55,185 bases of DNA from Bacteroides sp. GTDB taxonomy: Bacteria; Bacteroidota; Bacteroidia; Bacteroidales; Muribaculaceae. The stretch lies in contig JAAVCP010000046.1 of NCBI GenBank assembly GCA_014802265.1, positions 1-55,185 of the forward strand. The letters are read 5' to 3'. Positions 1 through 7,006 of this stretch are shown in pieces. Position numbers and translations under genes: made by a program. The notes below the pieces were generated by a model that did no database searches, was not told the DNA's origin, and was given only the letters and a program-made list of their open reading frames with translations. The number at the start of each line of letters is the position of its first letter. The first letter of the stretch is position 1.

Positions 1-1266
1 CGTTCCCGGCTTCATCTTCATACCAGCAGCGCTCAATGAGGATTCTGTTTCCTGCGCGGTCAAGATATGAGAAGCCATTGAGGTCAACGAACATATGGTC
101 TTCATCGGTTGATACGTCCTTGCCAGTGCTGTCAACGAAGTCAAGCATCACGTCACCTTTCTCATCGAGGGCGTTGAACTCGTCCCAATGGCGAATAACC
201 AACTCCAGCTTCCTCCCTTTATGTGAGATATACCGTCTCAACTTCCTGCCATTCCTGAATCCTGTCGGATGGAAATTTACAAAGAAGTAGATGATTGCAG
301 CAAGGAAGTTCTCAGCAGAGTTGGTAAAGAACGCCTCCGAGCCACCTTTCTTTTCACCGCCCCCTTTATTGAGCGAGGCGATGAGAGTGGCTGCTGTCTC
401 CGAAGCTGCCGCAAGGTCAGGTATGTACTTGCGCTGAATAGGATTGATGCGGTTGGAGTACTCCACATCAGTAAAGTTTACGATGCGGAATCCACAGTCT
501 TTCGGTAACTTACCGTTCTTACGGTTCTTACAGAACTGATAGAAAAGCGTCTTGGCAAGTGTCGGAAACTTATAGTCATACACCATCATGGCAAAGCCCT
601 TTGCAGAGTGCTGCCGGATAAAGGGATCTATTATACCGAAAGACTTACCCGAACCCGGTGTACCGTACCGAGCACGATCGTCCCCCTAAAGGGATTCCCT
701 ATATTTATAAATTCTTGATGCAGACGGCGTTTCCAGTAGTATAGCATGGGAATATTCACCGAGTATAGGGTGTCACTTCTCGAAAGACTCGTTCTCGAAA
801 TTGAAGCGATCCTCACCGACACGATGAGTGTAATACTTGGCGATACCGTTAAGACCCTGATGGAAGAGCATCGTGCCTACCACCGAGCATAAAGTATGCG
901 GTTTGCAGGAAATCCCATCCAACTCATTCCCCAGTCCATACTGTGGAAGATGAAACAGAGTCCCATAAGTGTGACACCGGCAAGAGCCGGGTATATCACC
1001 ATCGTCTTAAGATTGAACTTCAAAGCCTTCTTCGCTTTGGTGCCGATAGCCACCACACAGATGCAGATCAGCTCACATATCTTGCACCCCGTAACGGAGT
1101 TGAACACCTTGAAACGGGCGAATAGATCAAGAATAAATTAAGTTATCTTGTTATCTGCAGTGATAGGCAGGTTCATCACAATCTCGATAATCAGGAAGAA
1201 GTAGATGCAGCTCCGGAAATAGTTATACATCTGCTGCTGTTCCTTGGTTTCCTCAAAAGCCATCAT
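1..1266 (-). pseudogene. Decayed conjugative coupling protein gene (MobC/TraG-like T4CP), cut by the window edge
   Basis: Read leftward from an ATG at 1266, the pieces of a Bacteroidota type IV coupling protein can be followed in order: an N-terminal membrane part with ICVVAIGTKAKKALKFNLKT, then GEDRFNFENESFEK, SVNIPMLYYWKRRLHQEF, NPFRGTIVLGT, the Walker A GTPGSGKSFG and NPIQRKYIPDLAAASETA. In the family this membrane ATPase brings the relaxase-DNA complex to the mating channel. The reading frame is broken at least four times: an in-frame TAA at 1138-1140, a frame change near 890, another near 783 (a TGA follows NESFEK), and a GTACC tandem duplication at about 660-670 just before Walker A. 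The gene therefore cannot give a full protein. It marks the left part of the window as the remnant of a conjugative element. The family call is firm. Which copies of the breaks are real mutations rather than assembly errors cannot be told here, but four independent ones argue for decay. Confidence 0.8.
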
Positions 1267-1293
1267 AATCAGAGAACTTATATTATGAAATTG

Positions 1294-1324
1294 TTGTTTT
1301 TGTAATACATTTACATTAACTTTG
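1294..1324 (+). promoter_or_regulatory. Bacteroidales-type promoter for the toxin-antitoxin pair
   Basis: TTG at 1294-1296 and TAACTTTG at 1317-1324 are separated by 20 bases, matching the Bacteroidota -33/-7 consensus (TTG, about 20 bases, TAnnTTTG). The antitoxin start codon lies 14 bases downstream, so the transcript has a very short leader. Confidence 0.6.
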
Positions 1325-1338
1325 CAGTATAAAATAAT

Positions 1339-1599
1339 ATGGATATGGAGATAGCATTAAAGAAGAATCAGAGTTTCCGTCTTTCTGTAGATTTGATTGA
1401 AAGGCTCAAACAGCTTGCCAGGAGGCAGAACCGCAGTCTGAACAACTATGTGGAGACTGTGCTGCTCGATGCAGCCTACCATGAACCCAATGCCGTGACG
1501 CTTGCCGCCATGAAGGAGGCCGAGAGCGGCGCGTTAAAGGATGTGCCGTCCCTTGATATGTCGTCTATCGAGGCTATGGAAAAATCAATGGGATTATGA
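1339..1599 (+). CDS. RHH-type antitoxin of a RelE/YafQ toxin-antitoxin pair
   Basis: This 86-aa protein has a ribbon-helix-helix-like N terminus: the QSFRLSVDLIERLKQLARRQ stretch at residues 11-30 would form the strand and first helix. A short acidic C-terminal half follows that probably wraps the toxin. Its TGA stop overlaps the toxin ATG (ATGA at 1596-1599), the classic arrangement for translational coupling with antitoxin first. In such modules the antitoxin binds its own promoter, here probably the TTG/TAACTTTG site just upstream. A second ATG lies two codons in and is an equally possible start. The family is inferred from size, fold pattern and partner; no specific antitoxin name is justified. 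Confidence 0.75.
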   Translation: MDMEIALKKNQSFRLSVDLIERLKQLARRQNRSLNNYVETVLLDAAYHEPNAVTLAAMKEAESGALKDVPSLDMSSIEAMEKSMGL

Positions 1600-1868
1600 A
1601 GGAGCTTAAGCCCACATCGCAATATAAGAAGGACTACAGGCGATTCCGCAACAATCCCAAAAAACTGGAGAAGCTGTTTGACATCCTCGAACTGCTACGT
1701 CAGGAGAAACCTATTCCGGAAGAGAACCGTCCGCATCCGTTGACCGGCAACTATGCAGGATATATGGAATGCCATATCGAAGGGGATTTCCTTTTAATAT
1801 GGTTCGATCCTGACAGTGACGTCATCAGTCTGGTGCGTCTCGGCTCCCATTCCGAACTGTTTGGTTAA
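1596..1868 (+). CDS. YafQ/RelE-family mRNA interferase toxin
   Basis: This 90-aa protein has the compact RelE/YafQ layout: a basic N-terminal helix pair (TSQYKKDYRRFRNNPKKLEK), then a strand region with RPHPLTGNYAGYMECHIEGD and LLIWFDPDSDVISLVRLGSH near the C terminus. YafQ-type toxins cleave mRNA in the ribosomal A site; the conserved features are the H-x-L-x-G motif, here at HPLTG, and the C-terminal G-S-H-S-E-L-F. All are present, so the toxin should be active. It overlaps the antitoxin by four bases. Its TAA stop (1866-1868) overlaps the stop of the oppositely oriented remnant to its right. A stabilising role in the mobile element is the usual explanation. Confidence 0.85.
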   Translation: MKELKPTSQYKKDYRRFRNNPKKLEKLFDILELLRQEKPIPEENRPHPLTGNYAGYMECHIEGDFLLIWFDPDSDVISLVRLGSHSELFG

Positions 1869-2052
1869 AACGGTATCTTCAATCCAATCAGAAGACCGTT
1901 TCTGAAAGTATCCCCCGTGCAGGCAATGGACGTTGTTCTTCTGAATCAGCGCGAACTCCCAGCCTTTCTGAAATACATAGTTGTATTCAAACCCTCCCTC
2001 GATACTGACTATCCCTGAAAAGTGTTGACAGATTTGAGGGCGATTAACTAAT
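1865..2052 (-). pseudogene. C-terminal remnant of a conjugation outer-membrane-type protein (TraO-like?)
   Basis: On the minus strand the stretch up to the insertion sequence encodes SIEGGFEYNYVFQKGWEFAL and then, after a one-base slip in the five-C run at 1912-1916 (plus strand), DTFRNGLLIGLKIPF and a stop at 1865-1867. Alternating aromatic strands with a terminal phenylalanine are typical of outer-membrane beta barrels, and conjugative elements of Bacteroides encode such a protein (TraO). The upstream part is cut off by the IS element at 2053. The assignment to TraO is a guess from context; that it is a broken protein tail is well supported by the reading frames. Confidence 0.4.
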
Positions 2053-2067
2053 ACGCGAGTTCGGGAT
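2053..2067 (+). repeat. Left terminal inverted repeat of the IS982-type element
   Basis: ACGCGAGTTCGGGAT is matched exactly, in reverse complement, by 3186-3200. Confidence 0.85.
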
Positions 2068-2175
2068 AAGACTAGCATAATAAAAAGTTGAATCGGCAGC
2101 TTAAAAAGTTGCCGATTCTTTTGGTAATAGCAATGATTCTTAGTAATTTAGAGGTACAATATATATATACTAATC

Positions 2176-3096
2176 ATGATTACCGAAGGTAAAGTTATTG
2201 AAATTTTTTGTACTGCAGATGATTTTTGCAAAGAATTTGAGACCGGGATGGCAAAAAACGCTCTCCCATCATCTCCTGAGGCTCCTAAACGTCGCAGAAA
2301 ACGCATGATGTCAGATGCAGAGGTCATCACCATCCTGATCTGTTTCCACTTCAACACCTACCGCAATTTCAAGCATTATTATCTGCCCTGTGTCTGCGGA
2401 CAGTGGAGGCACCTTTTCCCGCGTACATTCTCATACAACCGATTTGTGGAGGTAATGCCCAGCTGTCTCGTCGCCCTGACGATGTTCCTGCAGCCCGCAT
2501 GCTTCGGGGAATGCATCGGCATCAGTTTTGTCGACAGCACCTGTATCCCTGTCATACATAACAGGCGTCAGTCCGGCATGAATGTATTCAAGGGTATTGC
2601 GACAAAGGGCAAAGGCACAATGGGGTGGTATGTCGGCTTCAGGCTGCATCTGCTGTGCAACCACAGAGGCGGCCTGATCAACTTTGTCCTGACGCGTGCC
2701 AACGTGGACGACCGTAACGAACTGGTCATGGACACGTTGACTGACAAGGCCTTCGGGAAACTGTACGCTGACAAGGGCTACATCCCCCGGTCTCTTTTCG
2801 GACATCTCCGGGATAGTGGGGTCCATATAGTGACGGGTCTCCGCTCCAATATGAGACAGCAACTTATACCCATTTATGACAAGATAATGCTGCGCAAGCG
2901 GAGCATCATTGAGTCAGTCAATGACATGCTCAGGAATATGGCTCATTTGGTCCACTCACGTCACCGTAGCGTGCACAACTTCCTGATGAACCTGCCAGCA
3001 GCACCGGGGGCATATTCCTTTTTCAGCACTAAGCCCGGGGTAAACTTCGACTTCGAGATCCCGGAGACTGACGGACAACTCATCATCCGAATCTAA
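2176..3096 (+). CDS. IS982-family DDE transposase
   Basis: This 306-aa transposase catalyses cut-and-paste movement of the surrounding element. The DDE residues can be placed at D in SFVDSTCIPV (about residue 119), D in KLYADKGYIP (about 199) and E in KRSIIESVND (about 242). The N-terminal part has MSDAEVITILICFHFNTYRN, characteristic of IS982 relatives. Length and the start 123 bases inside the left repeat are normal for the family, and the frame is open throughout, so the enzyme is probably functional. It is unrelated to the genes on either side. Confidence 0.9.
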   Translation: MITEGKVIEIFCTADDFCKEFETGMAKNALPSSPEAPKRRRKRMMSDAEVITILICFHFNTYRNFKHYYLPCVCGQWRHLFPRTFSYNRFVEVMPSCLVALTMFLQPACFGECIGISFVDSTCIPVIHNRRQSGMNVFKGIATKGKGTMGWYVGFRLHLLCNHRGGLINFVLTRANVDDRNELVMDTLTDKAFGKLYADKGYIPRSLFGHLRDSGVHIVTGLRSNMRQQLIPIYDKIMLRKRSIIESVNDMLRNMAHLVHSRHRSVHNFLMNLPAAPGAYSFFSTKPGVNFDFEIPETDGQLIIRI

Positions 3097-3185
3097 GGAT
3101 TGTTTCTGAAATGATTTCAGGCGACCACTATGTGATCGCCCGATAATATATGCAACTACGCTTATTTGGGAAATTTATGATATGT

Positions 3186-3200
3186 ATCCCGAACTCGCGT
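3186..3200 (-). repeat. Right terminal inverted repeat of the IS982-type element
   Basis: ATCCCGAACTCGCGT is the exact reverse complement of 2053-2067. Confidence 0.85.
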
Positions 3201-3223
3201 TTATAGCCTATCTCAATCACTAA

Positions 3224-3667
3224 CCCGACTTCAATCCGGCAAAGACGATAAAGAGTGTGACAGCAACCAAGCAGCGTGACAGCAGTTTCGCCTACCGCAT
3301 AACCCTCACTGAAGGTTACACCATCCCGATCATTCCTATGACCGCTGATGAAAGTGACCGCTACCGCAGACTGGCGCCTGACAATCAACCGGACTTTATG
3401 AGAAACATCGCCATTCACCACTTGACCAATGACACCGCCCAGAATCTTGTCAAGAGAATAAAGGCAACCACACAATCGAAGCTCCACAACAATACCTTCC
3501 CTCTCCGTCGGCAAGATTACACTCCTGAAATCATAACAGCCATCTCCTCCAACCTCGCTCTGGTGATCGCCCGCTTCAACGTCAATATCGCCCACGGCCA
3601 AAACCGCGAATGGGAAGTCGGCAAACAATCTCGATATGACGACCTCGACACCCAACAATCCGGTTAA
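3224..3667 (+). pseudogene. Unknown protein fragment, probably truncated at its 5' end
   Basis: An open frame of about 147 codons runs from just after a TAA at 3221-3223 to a TAA at 3665-3667; the first ATG is at 3257. Codon choice (many ACC, ATC, GCC, CTC, CGC) looks like real coding sequence, and the predicted protein is soluble and mixed in charge (for example DDLDTQQ at the end). I do not recognise the family. It begins 20 bases from the end of the IS element, so its true 5' end may have been lost with the insertion. A longer frame on the opposite strand is less protein-like. Confidence 0.35.
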
Positions 3668-3780
3668 AACCTAACCATATACTAAGCGAAGTCATCAAAG
3701 GCAACAATTTATCGATAGCTTTTGGCTCTAACTATCTCATTCTGTCCTTATAAGATTTTTATGCTCTTAAGCATAAATCG

Positions 3781-3811
3781 TTGCATATCTCAATATTATT
3801 TTGTAATTTTG
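3781..3811 (+). promoter_or_regulatory. Bacteroidales-type promoter for the SEL1 lipoprotein gene
   Basis: TTG at 3781-3783 and TAATTTTG at 3804-3811 are 20 bases apart, an excellent match to the Bacteroidota consensus. The gene starts 48 bases downstream at 3859. Confidence 0.65.
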
Positions 3812-3858
3812 GTTCAGAATATACTGTTAATCTAAAAATGGCCAATCAGTAGAAACAC

Positions 3859-5196
3859 ATGAAAACCTATAAGAGCAAATGCGATAAATTTATCTGCGTA
3901 TTACTATTCTTTGTAATTATAATATCTTCGTTAGGTATAGGGTGTAAGAAGGAGATAACTATACCCAGTTCTCCCATAAGTGCCTATGAACTGGAATCTT
4001 TAATGGAAAGCTTTAATAATAATGATGTGAGTTGGGATTCTTTCAGGACAATAATTTCAGATAGTTTGAATTACAAAGTAGTATATGACTGGGCATCATC
4101 TCACGTTGGAAATAATACGACTGCCCAATTCTTATTGGGACGTTGTTATGAGAGGGGAGAAGGAGTGGAGAAGAACCTCTCCAAGGCAGTGGAATTGTAC
4201 ACCAAGGCGGCGGATCAGGGATACGCTCCGGCTCAATGTAATTTAGGGATATGTTATGAGGACGGAGAAGGAGTGGAGAAGAACCTCTCCAAGGCAGTGG
4301 AATTGTATACCAAGGCGGCGGATCAGGGATACGCTCCGGCTCAATGTTATTTGGGGAGACGTTATGTGATGGGAGAAGGAGTGGAGAAGAACCTTTCCAA
4401 GGCAGTGGAATTGTTCACCAAGGCAGCGGATCAGGGAAATGCACTGGGCCAATGTTGTTTAGGGGTCTGTTATCAGAACGGTGAAGGAGTGGAGAAGAAT
4501 CTTTCCAAGGCAGTGGAATTGTTCACCAAGGCAGCGGATCAGGGAAATGCTTGGGCTCAATGTAAGTTAGGGAGATGTTATGAGAGAGGAGAAGGAGTGG
4601 AAAAGAATCTTCCCAAAGCAGTGGAATTATACACCAAAGCTGCGGATCAGGGAAATGCTCAGGGCCAATATTTTTTAGGGATATGTTATCAAAACGGTGA
4701 AGGAGTGGAAAAGAATCTTTCCAAGGCAGTGGAATTGTATACCAAAGCTGCGGATCAGGGAGATGATTGGGCTCAATGTAAGTTAGGGACATGTTATCAG
4801 AACGGTGAAGGAGTGGAAAAAAATGTTTCCAAGGCAGTAGAATTATACACCAAGGCAGCGGATCAAGATATCTCATATGCTCAGTTTTTACTGGGGAACT
4901 GCTATTTTAATGGGAATGGAGTAGATCGTAATTTCAATACGGCTGTAAAGTGGTTCTCAAAAGCTGCTGACAATGGACAGAAGATTGCGCAATACCAGCT
5001 TGGATACTGCTATGAAATGGGATTAGGAATAGAAAATAATGATACTACTGCATTTGAATGGTATAAGAAGTCAGCTGATCAAGGATATAACGAGGCAATT
5101 TTAAAAGTTGCCCAATGTTATCGAGACGGCTTTGGAGTAAAAATGAATCCTGAAATGGCTAAAAAATGGTTTGATCTTGCAAAGCAAACAAAATAA
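3859..5196 (+). CDS. Lipoprotein with ten SEL1 (TPR-like) repeats
   Basis: This 445-aa protein begins with a lipoprotein signal: a hydrophobic stretch (LLFFVIIISSLGIG) before Cys29 and a KKE charge patch. It is therefore probably lipid-anchored in the outer or inner membrane facing the periplasm. From about residue 89 on there are ten SEL1 repeats of 36 residues with the pattern A-Q-x-x-L-G-x-x-Y-x-x-G-x-G-V-x-x-N and A-V-x-x-x-x-K-A-A-D-Q-G. SEL1 solenoids bind proteins and are common in signalling, host interaction and some defence-linked proteins. The first seven repeats are nearly identical in DNA, the last three are diverged. Its own promoter lies upstream, and the small zinc-ribbon gene follows after 76 bases. 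No partner is evident, so the specific role is unknown. Confidence 0.9.
   Translation: MKTYKSKCDKFICVLLFFVIIISSLGIGCKKEITIPSSPISAYELESLMESFNNNDVSWDSFRTIISDSLNYKVVYDWASSHVGNNTTAQFLLGRCYERGEGVEKNLSKAVELYTKAADQGYAPAQCNLGICYEDGEGVEKNLSKAVELYTKAADQGYAPAQCYLGRRYVMGEGVEKNLSKAVELFTKAADQGNALGQCCLGVCYQNGEGVEKNLSKAVELFTKAADQGNAWAQCKLGRCYERGEGVEKNLPKAVELYTKAADQGNAQGQYFLGICYQNGEGVEKNLSKAVELYTKAADQGDDWAQCKLGTCYQNGEGVEKNVSKAVELYTKAADQDISYAQFLLGNCYFNGNGVDRNFNTAVKWFSKAADNGQKIAQYQLGYCYEMGLGIENNDTTAFEWYKKSADQGYNEAILKVAQCYRDGFGVKMNPEMAKKWFDLAKQTK
4123..4878 (+). repeat. Seven tandem in-frame 108-bp units inside the SEL1 gene
   Basis: Seven successive 108-bp (36-codon) units are highly similar in DNA, with long identical runs such as GGAGTGGAGAAGAA and GGCAGTGGAATT recurring at 108-base spacing. 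Differences concentrate in the five to eight residues at the repeat junctions. Such an array can gain or lose units by recombination without breaking the frame. Confidence 0.9.
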
Positions 5197-5272
5197 GACT
5201 CATAGATGGATAAAATAGACTCTTGATTTGTGTCCAAAACAATATCAGTATAAACTATTTAACAAATAAAAT

Positions 5273-5467
5273 ATGGTAGTAGTTTTAATTATAGCAGTAA
5301 TTCTTTGGGCTTATTTCGGTTGTAAAAAACGTACCGAGTCAACAAGTAATTGCCCTAACTGTGGAACTAATAATCATGCAACCCCATGGGCGACTGGGAT
5401 GCAACGTAATGGCTATCCATTAAAAAACTATAAATGTAAGAAATGTGGCTACAAATGGATGGATTAG
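5273..5467 (+). CDS. Small membrane-anchored zinc-ribbon protein
   Basis: This 64-aa protein has one N-terminal membrane segment (VVVLIIAVILWAYFG, residues 2-16) followed by a single zinc-ribbon with CPNC near residue 27 and CKKC near residue 55. The ribbon would face the cytoplasm if the short N terminus is outside. It follows the SEL1 gene in the same direction with no clear terminator between them, so it may be co-transcribed. Function is unknown. Confidence 0.65.
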   Translation: MVVVLIIAVILWAYFGCKKRTESTSNCPNCGTNNHATPWATGMQRNGYPLKNYKCKKCGYKWMD

Positions 5468-6420
5468 GGCATTTAATTTGAATTGAAATCGAAGGATACT
5501 TTTTACCACCTTTCAATTTTTGTTACAAGTCATATTTTAGGCTTTGTAACCGTGTACTTTTAAAATAATTACCCTTTGGCTTATGATAGTTTAACCCACT
5601 CATGAGAATTCTTAGGGTCAATATTATATGTTAAACAACAATAATAGGCATCCTCACATCGGGTAGAACCGCCGAAGTGGGGCTCTGCCTCAAAACAGCA
5701 AAACGGTTCAGTGTTGTTGTGACAAACCTGTGTATGTACGCTCTTACTATCGCTTTCGGTTCGGCCAATGGGAATATGTAAGATAGCACTGCCGAAGGTG
5801 GCCTCGCAAGAGGTAATCAGTCACTATAAAAAGTCAATCCTTGCTTCCTCGACAAGATTTGTCGAGGTTTCGTTTATTAAAACGGCTAAATCCGTTATCC
5901 AGCCTTATTGAAAATTGAATAAGGTGGTTGGAATCCTGAATGCGCGTAAAGGAGCTTAGCCATTTACTGCTAAAATCAAATATGCCGATGAAATAGACAA
6001 TTTTGTAGCTTAGTACAGTAGCCTTGAAAGCATCAATCAGTATCGTATGCGAGTTATATTTGGAGCCTTTCACCGGGTTCGTTATTAAGACAGCATCGGG
6101 AAAACTGATTGATTGGGTTTGGTCCCGCTACTTTCAGGTTTGAAGATGATTGAAGATAATATGGGATTTTGAATAACAACGAGATGGATTCGCGCTTAAA
6201 TCAAGTTCAAATCTCAACCCCATAAATCTTCACATTTCAAACCGCTATTTTCTTCGGAGCACATCATTAGTGAAAGAATTAAGATTTCGAACACACTATT
6301 ATGAACACAAAGCTTAGTAAGACATGCGTGAATGGAGTTGGCGCGGAGGTGTGTTCAGATTTGTGTTCAAGGTAAAAGAAAAAGTAGCTACGATTGTTGT
6401 CGTAACTACTTGATTTTTAA
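5468..6420. other. Noncoding stretch, end of the left element
   Basis: No convincing gene is seen. The stretch holds a small hairpin (5847-5867), two similar segments beginning GCCGAAG at about 5673 and 5777, and, just before the tRNA-derived repeat, another hairpin (AGTAG-C-TACGA paired with TCGTA-A-CTACT around 6385-6412) followed by GATTTTT. The repeated GTGTTC and GAACAC words at 6270-6380 resemble integrase arm sites. The arrangement parallels the sequence next to the right-hand att copy, as if this were the end of a second island that used the same site. Confidence 0.35.
5847..5867 (+). terminator. Short perfect hairpin, possible terminator
   Basis: CCTCGACAA (5847-5855) and TTGTCGAGG (5859-5867) pair perfectly across a three-base loop; TTTCGTTT follows. 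The T tract is interrupted, so termination would be weak on either strand. Confidence 0.35.
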
Positions 6421-6466
6421 TTTGTGGTCCCACTTGGGCTTGAACCTAGGACTCCCTGATTATGAG
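6421..6466 (-). repeat. Left attachment repeat: 3' half of a tRNA-Met(CAT) gene
   Basis: Read on the minus strand this is the 3' half of a tRNA: anticodon loop CTCATAA, T arm with GGTTCAAGCC and an acceptor end TGGGACCA. The 46 bases recur with a single mismatch at 15928-15973. Neither copy has a 5' tRNA half beside it, so both are att sites, not genes. Together they bound the 9.5-kb integrase island. Confidence 0.8.
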
Positions 6467-6799
6467 GCTATCCAAATTTCGGTGTAAACGTTTGGTTTGC
6501 ATTTATGTTTATTGTCTCGTTATTTCAGTTGCACGCAAATTCACATGCATCCGAAATCTCTGTGCGGTTTACATTCCTCCTGTAAAGTTAATCAATCCCG
6601 GCTGTAATATCAAGAGTTTTTTACGATTAAATTTTGTAGTTATAAAGATAGTGTTAAAACGGACTTGCTATGATGTTAAAATTTTTGATGGCCGACCGGG
6701 TTTAGGGAGATGGTGAGATTACATGTTTAAGACCGTGATTATCACGAAAATTTGGAGAAAAGTGACTACGAAATAGACTATATGTGTGCCCCCTTTTTA

Positions 6800-6895
6800 G
6801 ACCGCTGATTAGACTCAATAAAAGAATAAAAAAAGAAAGAATATATTTCTTCATCATCTTCCGCGCAAGTGCGAGAAAAATCTAAAAATTTTAAA
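6800..6895 (+). other. Remnant of a replisome-organiser gene
   Basis: This AT-rich segment closely resembles the linker of the replication gene at about 17610-17700: both share ATTAGAC-CAATAAAAGAA, a long A/G-rich run, TTTCTTC-TCATCATC, and GCGAGAAAAAT-TA. No frame is open here. It is best read as a scrap of a related replication gene, left at the end of the island. Confidence 0.5.
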
Positions 6896-6915
6896 GATTG
6901 AAATCGCGTAGACTC

Positions 6916-6946
6916 TTGACTATCTGAGGATTTTTTATTAATTTTG
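6916..6946 (+). promoter_or_regulatory. Bacteroidales-type promoter of the island cargo operon
   Basis: TTG at 6916-6918 and TAATTTTG at 6939-6946 are 20 bases apart. The first cargo gene starts at 7007. No other strong promoter is evident before 13106, so the three cargo genes are probably one transcript. Confidence 0.65.
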
Positions 6947-7006
6947 CAACCTAAGGCAGAAATCTCATTAGTGTTGATGTGATACTTTAAATGAAAGTGT
7001 TTAATC

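Larger units (their letters stand above)
2053..3200 (+). mobile_element. Complete IS982-family insertion sequence
   Basis: A 1,148-bp element carries perfect 15-bp terminal inverted repeats, ACGCGAGTTCGGGAT at 2053-2067 and its complement at 3186-3200. These resemble the GAACTCGCGT-type ends of IS982 relatives. One intact transposase fills the interior. No clear target duplication is visible beside the repeats (left flank ends TAACTAAT, right flank begins TTATAGCC), and the two flanks do not rejoin into one gene. This suggests a deletion or rearrangement next to the element after insertion. Confidence 0.85.

Noticed and set aside
3128..3658. 176-codon leftward frame to the right of the IS element
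   Set aside because: It runs through the IS end and is rich in Val/Gly/Cys with poor codon use; the overlapping rightward frame is more protein-like.
4123..4878. Regular repeats considered as a CRISPR array
   Set aside because: The 108-bp periodicity is the SEL1 coding repeat; there are no spacers or cas genes.
5834..6073. 79-codon leftward frame
   Set aside because: No recognisable protein pattern, overlaps a hairpin, and the codon use is unlike the neighbouring genes; kept as noncoding.
6421..6466. tRNA-Met gene
   Set aside because: Only the 3' half is present here and at 15928; no 5' half or D arm adjoins either.
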